Under the pieces are notes generated by a model. That model was given only the letters and a program-made list of their open reading frames with translations. It was not told the origin of the DNA and made no database searches. A program made the translations under genes and the position numbers. Below, in pieces: positions 1-5,992 of a DNA stretch of 12,153 nt. The DNA lies in contig DKBC01000247.1 of assembly GCA_002451065.1 (NCBI GenBank), forward strand, positions 1 to 12,153. The letters are read 5' to 3'. The DNA is from Betaproteobacteria bacterium UBA6910. GTDB taxonomy: Bacteria; Pseudomonadota; Gammaproteobacteria; Burkholderiales; UBA6910. How positions within the stretch are numbered: position 1 is the first letter of the stretch; each line of letters opens with the position of its first letter.

Positions 1-305
1 CCCTCGTTGATGGTGTGATGGGCGCCCTTGTTTTCCCGGGCGCGAAAGGTCACGTCCACGTCCGTCGCGGAACCCGAACGCTCGAGGAAGCTCCGGACAA
101 TCTCGGGGCTTCCGTCGCCGGAGCCGTCATCGATGACGATCAGTTGCAGGGGCCGGTGGGTCTGGGAAAAGACCGACTCCAGGGATTGCCCGACAAAGCG
201 CGCGTGGTTGTATACAGGAACCACGACGGAGACGAGCGTCCTGGAGTTCCGGCCGGTCACCAACGGGGCCTCGCCGGGCAGAGCAGATGGCGGAGCGGGT
301 TTCAC
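1..305 (-). CDS. GT2 family glycosyltransferase, N-terminal part (cut by window edge)
   Basis: The N-terminal part of a family 2 glycosyltransferase (GT-A fold), which would transfer a sugar from a nucleotide-activated donor at the cytoplasmic face of the inner membrane. The minus strand reads TLVSVVVPVYNHARFVGQSL, then VFSQTHRPLQLIVIDDGSGD, ending NKGAHHTINEG at the edge. The VVVPVYN opening strand, the VIDDGSGDGS nucleotide-binding loop and the NKGAHHTINEG segment are standard GT2 elements. No ATG lies upstream in frame before a stop. The GTG at 305-303 is taken as start. A second GTG at 260-258 is a real alternative: it has a GGCGAGG eight bases upstream and sits only eight residues before the domain. 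The C-terminal part, and so any hint of acceptor, is outside the window. It diverges from the plus-strand GT at 381. Family assignment is firm, but the sugar is unknown. Confidence 0.85.
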   Translation of the reverse strand, partial: MKPAPPSALPGEAPLVTGRNSRTLVSVVVPVYNHARFVGQSLESVFSQTHRPLQLIVIDDGSGDGSPEIVRSFLERSGSATDVDVTFRARENKGAHHTINE

Positions 306-336
306 CGGCTCGCACTTTAGCAAGGTTTGGGGGGAC

Positions 337-358
337 CGTCATTTCCATGACGTACAAT
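337..358 (+). promoter_or_regulatory. Possible -10 hexamer with adjacent dyad (operator-like) in divergent gap
   Basis: The 75-bp gap between the two divergent glycosyltransferase starts contains a perfect 6-bp inverted repeat with a 4-base loop, CGTCATTTCCATGACG (337-352). TACAAT follows directly at 353-358, one mismatch from the sigma-70 -10 consensus. A -10 here would start transcription near 365, which fits a translation start at 381 and argues against the ATG at 357. No convincing -35 hexamer is seen at the right distance (only a G-run), so an activator bound at the dyad is one possible explanation. This is inference from a short motif in a small gap. Confidence 0.3.
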
Positions 359-380
359 GGCCGGGTCCTCGAATTGGCCT

Positions 381-1340
381 ATGAGCAGCGCCCCACGAAG
401 CCAGTCGCCTCCGCCCGCGGCGCGAACGCGGGTCGCGGGTGTCATACTCACCTACCATCCGGATCAGACTACGCTCCTCGATCTGGTGCGGGCCGTCTGC
501 CCGCAACTCGAGGCGTTACTCATCGTGGACAACGGGACACCCTGGGATCCGGCGCCGCTGTCGGCGGGCGTGGATTCCGGGCTGCGGGACCGCATTCATT
601 TCCTCGGGCTCCCCGAAAATCTGGGGGTCGGCGCCGGGCACAACCGGGGCATCGCGTGGGCGCGGGAGCGGGGCTTCAGCCATGTTCTGATCCTGGACCA
701 GGACAGCATTCCCGCGCCGGGCATGGTGGCCGCCCTCGCGCGGGCGGCCCGGGAAATGGAAGCGCGGGGATCGCGCGTCGGCGCGGTGGGCCCCCAGTAC
801 CGTGACCGCTACACGGGAACGCGCTCGGGATTCGTGAGGCTGGGGCCGCTCTGGATGAGGCGCACTCCCTGCGCCGCTTCCGAGTCCGTCCTGGAAACGG
901 ACTTCATCATCAGCTCGGGCGCGCTGATTCCGATGCAGGTGCTGGATGAGGTGGGAGCCATGGACGAATCGCTGTTCATTGACCACGTGGATACCGAGTG
1001 GGTGTTTCGCGCCAGGTCCCGGGGCTACCGGACCTTCGGGGCCTGCGGGGCCATCATGGAGCACACGCTGGGCACCGCCACCCTCCGGGTGTGGCTCGGC
1101 CGCTGGCGCAATGTGGCTCTGCACAGCCCGCAGCGGAACTACTACCTGTTCCGCAACACCGTGATCCTCGCCCGGCGGCCTTACGCGCCCCGCGCCTGGA
1201 TCGTCGCCGCGCTGGTGCGCCTGGCGGGATTGCTCGTCCTCTATCTCGGCTTCGGATCGGAACGCGGGCGCCGGCTCAGGCTCATGGCGCGGGGCATATC
1301 GGACGCGTTGCGCGGAACAACGGGCCCTCTCGTCGCGTAA
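381..1340 (+). CDS. GT2 glycosyltransferase, RfbF-like putative rhamnosyltransferase
   Basis: A 319-residue family 2 glycosyltransferase resembling the RfbF-type rhamnosyltransferases that add L-rhamnose from dTDP-rhamnose to O-antigen intermediates. Visible elements in order: the opening strand VAGVILTYHP (residues 18-27), the LLIVDNGTP nucleotide loop (46-54), ENLGVGAGHNRGIAWARERG (79-98), the metal-binding DQD of HVLILDQDSIPAPG (101-114), and the acceptor-side DESLFIDHVDTEW block (175-187) followed by RSRGYRTF. All are typical of this subfamily, and the length is normal. An in-frame ATG at 357 would add eight residues. The ATG at 381 is preferred because it leaves the usual short lead before the domain and lies downstream of a possible -10. 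No strong ribosome site is seen for either. The stop abuts the stop of the convergent methyltransferase. The donor sugar is inferred only by resemblance. Confidence 0.88.
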   Translation: MSSAPRSQSPPPAARTRVAGVILTYHPDQTTLLDLVRAVCPQLEALLIVDNGTPWDPAPLSAGVDSGLRDRIHFLGLPENLGVGAGHNRGIAWARERGFSHVLILDQDSIPAPGMVAALARAAREMEARGSRVGAVGPQYRDRYTGTRSGFVRLGPLWMRRTPCAASESVLETDFIISSGALIPMQVLDEVGAMDESLFIDHVDTEWVFRARSRGYRTFGACGAIMEHTLGTATLRVWLGRWRNVALHSPQRNYYLFRNTVILARRPYAPRAWIVAALVRLAGLLVLYLGFGSERGRRLRLMARGISDALRGTTGPLVA

Positions 1341-2243
1341 TCAAGCGGGCCTCTCCGCCACCAGGTAGGTGGTGGAAGCCATGACGTGGGCGTTCGGCCT
1401 GGCGTGGATGATCTTGTCGAGCGATCGCAGGGGCGCCGAGAGCAGCAGCCAGGCCCGGGAAAACATTCTGCCCAGGGGCGCGTACTCGGCGAGCAGGATC
1501 TGGGTCAGGCTGATCCAGGTGTAGACCGGCCCGACGCAGGCCCCGGCCTCCAGCACCTGGAATCCCCGGTCGGTGAACAGCCGCTGGTGGCCGGTCAGGG
1601 TGTAGTTCTGGTAGTGGTGGGGATAACCGTGGTAGGCCTGAAGAAACGGCGTGCAGGCGAACACCCGGCCTCCGGGCTTGAGAACCCGCCACATCTCCTC
1701 CACGGCGCGGTTGGGCGCGAACAGATGCTCCAGCACCGCCTCGCAGTAGATGGCGTCCACCGCGCCGTCGGCATAGGGAAGCTGGTGGGCGTCGCCCACC
1801 ACGTCGACATTGGGAAACGGCCCGATGTTGAGGTTGGTGAAGTCCGGGTGAGCGCGGAGCGGGCCGCCGCCCACGGCAAGCAGCAGGCGCCCGGCGGCAC
1901 TCGCGCCAAAGACGCGCTCAAAGGCGGCAACGCAGGAGGGCGAACGGTAGTCCTTGAACAGCAGTTCCCGGAGTTTTCCGGCAAGGCTCCGCTTGCTCTC
2001 CATGGCCTCCGAGGTGTATTCCGCTTCCATGTTCCGGGAGCTCTCGAACTCCGCCATCCTTTCTGCCGTGACAGCAAGCAGTACCGGCACGCCGGCTTCG
2101 GTGACGGGGTAGGCGGCGGCCCCGTCGTCCGTCGAGAGCCGCCGCCGGGACTCGTCGAACACCAGGGGCCGCCGGCTTCGGGGACACACGATCTTCCCCT
2201 GGAGCACCTGGTCGCGAATCCGCGGGTTCAGCAACTCACCCAT
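1341..2243 (-). CDS. SAM-dependent methyltransferase with Trm112-like N-terminal domain
   Basis: A 300-residue class I methyltransferase, probably modifying a sugar or lipid-linked glycan. Residues 15-57 resemble the Trm112/YcaR fold (IVCPRSRRPLVFD, then AAYPVTEAGVPVLL). Only Cys20 of the usual zinc ligands remains; cysteine-poor versions of this fold are common in bacteria. The catalytic domain follows: LLAVGGGP (121-128) as glycine-rich SAM loop, NLNIGPFPNVDVVGDAHQLP (137-156), YCEAVLEHLFAP (166-177) and MWRVLKPGG (184-192), the Methyltransf_11 signature. The TPFLQAYHGYPHHYQNYT stretch (198-215) is typical of methyltransferases found in polysaccharide clusters. The start ATG overlaps the end of the upstream glycosyltransferase by eight bases, so the two are likely co-transcribed and translationally coupled. 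The stop touches the stop of the convergent plus-strand gene with no spacer. The methyl acceptor is not known. Confidence 0.88.
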   Translation of the reverse strand: MGELLNPRIRDQVLQGKIVCPRSRRPLVFDESRRRLSTDDGAAAYPVTEAGVPVLLAVTAERMAEFESSRNMEAEYTSEAMESKRSLAGKLRELLFKDYRSPSCVAAFERVFGASAAGRLLLAVGGGPLRAHPDFTNLNIGPFPNVDVVGDAHQLPYADGAVDAIYCEAVLEHLFAPNRAVEEMWRVLKPGGRVFACTPFLQAYHGYPHHYQNYTLTGHQRLFTDRGFQVLEAGACVGPVYTWISLTQILLAEYAPLGRMFSRAWLLLSAPLRSLDKIIHARPNAHVMASTTYLVAERPA

Positions 2244-2988
2244 GGCGGGCTCCTGACCGCCGGGTCTGCTTTAGGAAGAACCGCAGCATGCTGCGCAGGT
2301 GCCACGCCCGGTAGCGCCAGTTGCGGTGGCTCTCCCGCCGGGCCTGGTGAATGGCGCGCACGCCGGGCTCCAGCACGACTTCGAGGCCGGCGGCGCGGAG
2401 CCGGGCGCAGAGGTCCACGTCTTCGTAGTAGAGGAAGTAGCGCTCGTCGAAACCGCCCAGCGATTCGAACACCTCGCGGCGGAACAGCATGAACATGCCC
2501 GCCACCCAGTCGGGAAAAACCGGCTCCGCGCCGATCTCGTATTCCGGGCGAGGTTTGGCGCCCAGGGCTTTCCCCAGTATACTCAACGGAGTAGGAAAAC
2601 GCCGGGCGCTGTCTTCCACTTCTCCCTGAGGGTTGACGATCAAGGGGGCTGCCACCCCAACCCGCGGATCCTGGAGTTGGGACGCCAGCGCCGGGAAGGG
2701 ATCCGACCCTAGCCTGACATCCGGATTGAGCACGCAAAACATCCCTCCCCGCGAGCGCCGGAACGCGGCATTGTGGTTCTCGCCAAATCCCTGGCGTTTC
2801 GCGTTGCGCAGCATTAGCAGCGGAAAATCGAAATCGCCTTCGGCGAAGGGCAAAGACTCCTCGATGTTCAGGGTGAGGATCACCTCCAGCGGGCGGGTTG
2901 CGCACGCCGCCAGGTCCCGCAGCAGCGCCGCCGCCAGGGCGCCCTGGCCGTGGCTCACCACCGAGACGGAAAGCTCAGATGGGCGCAT
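2236..2988 (-). CDS. GT2 glycosyltransferase, WbbL-like (putative rhamnosyltransferase)
   Basis: A 250-residue family 2 glycosyltransferase. It opens with LSVSVVSHGQGALA (residues 6-19), has RQGFGENHNAAF (65-76) and CVLNPDVRL (85-93) as the donor/metal loop, VAGMFMLFRREVFESLGGFD (152-171), and ERYFLYYEDVDLCARLRAAG (172-191). The GFGxNHN, NPDV and YEDVDLCARLR blocks are those of WbbL-type enzymes, which in E. coli add L-rhamnose to GlcNAc-PP-undecaprenol. That acceptor type fits a cluster with its own HexNAc-1-P transferase. The reading frame is open to an ATG at 3084, but the domain begins directly after the ATG at 2988, so that start was chosen. It overlaps the divergent acyltransferase by ten bases inside a palindrome. 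No clear ribosome site precedes it. The 3' end overlaps the downstream methyltransferase start by eight bases. Family assignment is firm; donor specificity is inferred. Confidence 0.87.
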   Translation of the reverse strand: MRPSELSVSVVSHGQGALAAALLRDLAACATRPLEVILTLNIEESLPFAEGDFDFPLLMLRNAKRQGFGENHNAAFRRSRGGMFCVLNPDVRLGSDPFPALASQLQDPRVGVAAPLIVNPQGEVEDSARRFPTPLSILGKALGAKPRPEYEIGAEPVFPDWVAGMFMLFRREVFESLGGFDERYFLYYEDVDLCARLRAAGLEVVLEPGVRAIHQARRESHRNWRYRAWHLRSMLRFFLKQTRRSGARHG

Positions 2989-2994
2989 CTGAGC
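2973..2994. repeat. Perfect 9-bp inverted repeat holding both divergent start codons
   Basis: GCTCAGATG (2973-2981), loop GGCG (2982-2985), CATCTGAGC (2986-2994). The last three bases of the left arm are the ATG of the plus-strand acyltransferase. The first three of the right arm are the complement of the ATG of the minus-strand glycosyltransferase. The two coding regions therefore share ten bases, and each gene's promoter and leader must lie inside the other coding region. On either RNA the element could fold into a 9-bp hairpin that hides the start codon, or as DNA it could bind a dimeric protein. Neither role is shown by the sequence alone. Confidence 0.75.
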
Positions 2995-4022
2995 GCGGCG
3001 GGAACAACTTCGACCTGCTCCGGTTCGCGTTCTCCATGGGAGTATTCCTGGTCCACGCCCAGGCCCTGTCGGCCGCAACCGCACTGGAGATCTTCCCCCG
3101 GTTCATCGCGGTGGACATGATGGTGAGGGCGTTCTACGTGGTGAGCGGCTACCTGGTGTTCATGAGCTACGACAAGTCGCGCTCGCTGCGGGACTATTTC
3201 GAGAAGCGCGCGCGCCGCATACTGCCGGCGTATTTTACCGTGATCACGCTGCTGGTCGTCGGCGGCGCCTTTTTGACCACGTTGCCGTCGAGCCAGTACC
3301 TTTCGCCGGCGACCCTCAAGTATTACCTGGCCAACATGGCATTCCTGAATTTTCTCGCCCCCGACCTGCCGGGCGTGTTCGAGAGCAACCGGCTCGCCGC
3401 GGTCAACGGCGCCCTGTGGACCCTCAAGGTGGAGGTGATGTTCTATGTCTCGGTGCCCCTGATCGCCTGGGGCCTCCGGCGCTTCGGCAAGCCTGCGGTG
3501 CTGGGCTTTCTCTACCTGGCCTCGGTGGGGTATTACCTGGCCTTCGAGCACCTGTTCGTGACCACCGGCAGGATGCTCTACTTCACCCTGGCCCAGCAGT
3601 TCCCGGGGGCCTTGGCATACTTCATCACCGGCGCCGCCCTCTACTATTACGGCGATCGCCTGGGAAGGATGCTGCCCTGGGCGGCGGCGGCCTCGGTCCT
3701 GTTTCTGCAGTTCAGCTTCTCCTGGGTCTCGACCGCGCTCCAGCCCATGGCCCTCGGGCTGCTGGTGATCTATCTCGCCGTGGGTTTCCCCTACCTGGGC
3801 AACTTCGGAAAATTCGGGGACCTGTCCTACGGCCTCTACATTGTGCATTTCCCGATCCTGCAGACCCTGATCAGCCTCGGCGTGTTTGCCCGGGACCCGT
3901 ACCTGGGGCTCGGGACCGCGCTGCTCTTCGCCACCGCCGCGGCCTTTGCTTCCTGGCACCTGGTGGAGAAGCCGTTCCTGCGCCGCTCCTCCCATTACGT
4001 GGTGGCCAACACGGCCGGGTAG
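2979..4022 (+). CDS. Acyltransferase 3 family membrane protein (OafA-like O-acetylase)
   Basis: A 347-residue integral membrane acyltransferase of the acyltransferase-3 family, which includes OafA and Rhizobium NodX. Such proteins move acetyl or similar groups onto glycans across the inner membrane. Conserved elements: NNFDLLRFAFSMGVFLVHA (residues 9-27) with Arg15 and the putative catalytic His26, VVSGYLVFMSY (54-64), KRARRILPAYF (76-86), GALWTLKVEVMFY (134-146), and LSYGLYIVHFPI (292-303). About ten hydrophobic segments are visible, and there is no C-terminal SGNH domain. The ATG at 2979 places the conserved NNFDLLR the usual few residues from the N-terminus and has GGAAAG five bases upstream. 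The frame is open to 2898, but that extension is proline/arginine-rich and lies antisense to the glycosyltransferase. It is the first gene of the long plus-strand run, three bases ahead of the SDR gene. The acceptor sugar and acyl group are unknown. Confidence 0.9.
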   Translation: MGASERGGNNFDLLRFAFSMGVFLVHAQALSAATALEIFPRFIAVDMMVRAFYVVSGYLVFMSYDKSRSLRDYFEKRARRILPAYFTVITLLVVGGAFLTTLPSSQYLSPATLKYYLANMAFLNFLAPDLPGVFESNRLAAVNGALWTLKVEVMFYVSVPLIAWGLRRFGKPAVLGFLYLASVGYYLAFEHLFVTTGRMLYFTLAQQFPGALAYFITGAALYYYGDRLGRMLPWAAAASVLFLQFSFSWVSTALQPMALGLLVIYLAVGFPYLGNFGKFGDLSYGLYIVHFPILQTLISLGVFARDPYLGLGTALLFATAAAFASWHLVEKPFLRRSSHYVVANTAG

Positions 4023-4025
4023 CGC

Positions 4026-5009
4026 ATGACTGCCGGAAACTCGCTGGCGGGAAACGGCAGGGTCCTGGTGACCGGGGCCGACGGCCTGGTGGGGCGCCGC
4101 CTCTGTGAACAGATCGCCGCCACGGGAAGGCCCCTGCGGGCATCGGTTCGCTCCCTCAAGTCCGGGGCCTCGCCGCCCGCGTCGGACGTGGTGGCGACAG
4201 GCCCTGTGGGGCCGGACACGGACTGGACCCGGGCGCTGGAGGGCGTGGACGCGGTGGTCCACCTGGCCGCCCGGGTCCACATGCTGCGGGATCCGGCGCC
4301 GGACCCCTTGGCCGAGTACCGGCGCGTCAACACGGAAGGCACCCTGCGGCTGGCCAGGGAAGCGGCCAAGGCGGGGGTGCGGCGGCTGGTATTCGCCAGC
4401 ACCGTCAAGGTAAACGGCGAGGCCACCGCGGATCGGCCATTCCGTGAAGACGACCCGCCCTCGCCCCGGGACCCTTACGCCATTTCCAAGTGGGAAGCAG
4501 AGCAGGCCCTGGCCGCCCGGAGCGGAGATGCGCCTCAAATCGTGGTGCTGCGGCCGCCCCTGGTCTATGGCCCCGGGGTGCGGGGCAATTTTCGGCGCCT
4601 GCTGAAGGCGGTGGATCGCGGGTTCCCGCTGCCTCTCGGCCGCGCCACGGCCCTGCGCAGCTTGCTGTATCTGGATAATCTGGCGCACGCCCTCGCCACC
4701 TGCCTGGACCACCCGCGGGCGGCGGGCGGCACCTACCTGGTATCCGACGGCGAGGATGTCTCGTCCGCCGAGCTGGTGCGCCGACTGGGCCGGGCCCTGG
4801 ACCGTCCCCCCCGGCTGCTTCCGGTGCCGGTGTGGCTGGTGAGCGCCCTGGCCGCGCTGGCGGGACGCGGCGAGGATGCCCGGCGCCTGCTGTCCCCCCT
4901 GCAGGTGGACTCCCGGCGCATCCGCGAAGAACTGGGGTGGGCGCCGCCCTTCACCCTGGACCAGGGCATCGACGAGACCGCGCGCTGGTTCCTGGGAACA
5001 AAAAAATGA
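4026..5009 (+). CDS. SDR-type UDP-HexNAc 4-reductase/4-epimerase (WbpV-like)
   Basis: A 327-residue extended short-chain dehydrogenase acting on nucleotide sugars. It carries the NAD(P) loop RVLVTGADGLVG (12-23, Gly17/20/23), VDAVVHLAARVHM (74-86), Ser125 in LVFASTVKVNGE (121-132), the catalytic YAISK (Tyr151, Lys155), VLRPPLVYGPGVRGN (164-178) and SLLYLDNLAHA (202-212). The FASTVKVNGE and PPLVYGPGVRGNF wording matches the WbpV/WreQ-type group found beside WbpL and WbpM homologues. In Rhizobium etli a homologue reduces the 4-keto intermediate to UDP-QuiNAc, and a related product would be UDP-FucNAc by epimerisation. Here the two partner genes follow directly, which supports that role. The ATG lies three bases after the acyltransferase stop, and the stop overlaps the next gene as ATGA. 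The last codons lie in an A-run that may be slippery. Whether it acts as reductase or epimerase cannot be told by eye. Confidence 0.88.
   Translation: MTAGNSLAGNGRVLVTGADGLVGRRLCEQIAATGRPLRASVRSLKSGASPPASDVVATGPVGPDTDWTRALEGVDAVVHLAARVHMLRDPAPDPLAEYRRVNTEGTLRLAREAAKAGVRRLVFASTVKVNGEATADRPFREDDPPSPRDPYAISKWEAEQALAARSGDAPQIVVLRPPLVYGPGVRGNFRRLLKAVDRGFPLPLGRATALRSLLYLDNLAHALATCLDHPRAAGGTYLVSDGEDVSSAELVRRLGRALDRPPRLLPVPVWLVSALAALAGRGEDARRLLSPLQVDSRRIREELGWAPPFTLDQGIDETARWFLGTKK
4994..4998 (+). promoter_or_regulatory. Ribosome-binding site for the WbpL-like gene
   Basis: GGGAA is followed by seven bases (CAAAAAA) and then the ATG at 5006. The spacing is normal, and it is one of the better Shine-Dalgarno matches in this run of otherwise weakly marked starts. 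It lies inside the last codons of the SDR gene, next to an A-run, so the downstream gene can be initiated afresh as well as by coupling through the ATGA overlap. Confidence 0.5.
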
Positions 5010-5992
5010 TCCCCAACGAGGCCGCACCGCCCCTGGCGTTCGCCCTCAGCCTGGCGACCGTCGCAGTCCTGGTCCGCATCGGAGCCCGCTTTGCCCTGGA
5101 CCATCCCAGCGAGCGCTCGCTGCACACCACGCCGATCCCCCGCACCGGCGGACTGGGCATCATGCTGGGGGTGGCCGCCGCCTGGGGGGTGACGGGGGCG
5201 CCGGTGCCGGTGCCGGTCTGGCTCGGACTGCTGCTGGTGCTGGCGGTTTCCCTGCTGGACGATGTCCGGGGCATGCCGGTTACCGCCCGCCTCGGCGCCC
5301 ACCTGGCGGCCGCTGTCATGGTGGTCTGGAGCGCCGCCCCGCAACTGGGTCCCGCCGGCGCGGTGTTCGTGGTGCTCTCCATAGGCTGGATGACCAATCT
5401 CTACAACTTCATGGACGGCTCCGACGGCCTGGCGGGCGGCATGGCGGCCGCCGGCTTCGGCGCCTATGGAATCGCGGCGTGGCTCGGGGGAGCGCCGGAT
5501 GTCGCCATGCTAAACTTCTGCGTCGCCGCATCGGCCGCGGCCTTCCTTCTTTTCAACTTCCATCCGGCGCGCATCTTCATGGGCGATGTGGGTTCCATCC
5601 CCCTGGGCTTTCTTGCCGCCTCCCTGGGATTGCAGGGCTGGACCCGGGAGCTCTGGGCCTGGTGGTTTCCGTTCCTGGTGTTCTCACCCTTTGCCGTGGA
5701 CGCGACGGTAACCCTCGGGAGGCGTCTGTTGCGCCGGGAGCGGGTCTGGCAAGCCCACAAGGAGCATTACTACCAGCGCCTGGTGCAGATGGGCCTCGGC
5801 CACCGGGGCACGGCCCTCGCCGAATATGCGCTGATGGCGGCAGTGGCGGCGAGCGGGCTGTGGGGCCTGGGACAGGGGGCGGCGGCGCAATGGCTCCTGC
5901 TCGCGGGCTGGGGCATCGCCCTTGCGCTGCTGATGCTGGCGGTGGATCGCCGCTGGCGCCAATACCGCGCCGCGACGGAAACGGCGCCATGA
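5006..5992 (+). CDS. wbpL: Undecaprenyl-phosphate HexNAc-1-phosphate transferase (WbpL/WecA family)
   Basis: A 328-residue polytopic membrane enzyme of the WecA/MraY superfamily, which starts O-antigen synthesis by moving a HexNAc-1-phosphate from UDP-sugar to undecaprenyl phosphate. Diagnostic motifs: DHPSERSLHTTPIPRTGGLG (32-51), the Mg-binding LLDD (83-86), NLYNFMDGSDGLAGG (131-145), FNFHPARIFMGDVGSIPLGF (193-212) with the catalytic-site Asp, and HKEHYYQRLVQMGLGH (251-266), the His-rich cytoplasmic loop. About ten to eleven hydrophobic segments are present. WbpL proteins use UDP-FucNAc or UDP-QuiNAc, and the SDR and dehydratase neighbours point to such a substrate. The start ATG overlaps the previous stop (ATGA), and GGGAA lies at a good distance upstream. 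The stop again overlaps the next start as ATGA. The symbol is by family; exact sugar specificity is inferred. Confidence 0.9.
   Translation: MIPNEAAPPLAFALSLATVAVLVRIGARFALDHPSERSLHTTPIPRTGGLGIMLGVAAAWGVTGAPVPVPVWLGLLLVLAVSLLDDVRGMPVTARLGAHLAAAVMVVWSAAPQLGPAGAVFVVLSIGWMTNLYNFMDGSDGLAGGMAAAGFGAYGIAAWLGGAPDVAMLNFCVAASAAAFLLFNFHPARIFMGDVGSIPLGFLAASLGLQGWTRELWAWWFPFLVFSPFAVDATVTLGRRLLRRERVWQAHKEHYYQRLVQMGLGHRGTALAEYALMAAVAASGLWGLGQGAAAQWLLLAGWGIALALLMLAVDRRWRQYRAATETAP

Noticed and set aside
2115..2200. Loss of zinc-ligand cysteines in the Trm112-like N-terminus of the methyltransferase
   Set aside because: Bacterial members of this small domain often keep only one cysteine, so this is not good evidence of decay or novelty.
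1386..2492. Plus-strand open frame (368 codons) across the methyltransferase and GT region
   Set aside because: It has no motifs and lies antisense to two well-supported genes that overlap each other in the usual operon manner.
2955..5027. Long minus-strand open frame (690 codons) under the acyltransferase and SDR genes
   Set aside because: The translation is Gln/Gly/Arg/His-rich with no family motif, and the plus strand carries two clear enzymes. It is a typical antisense shadow in GC-rich DNA.
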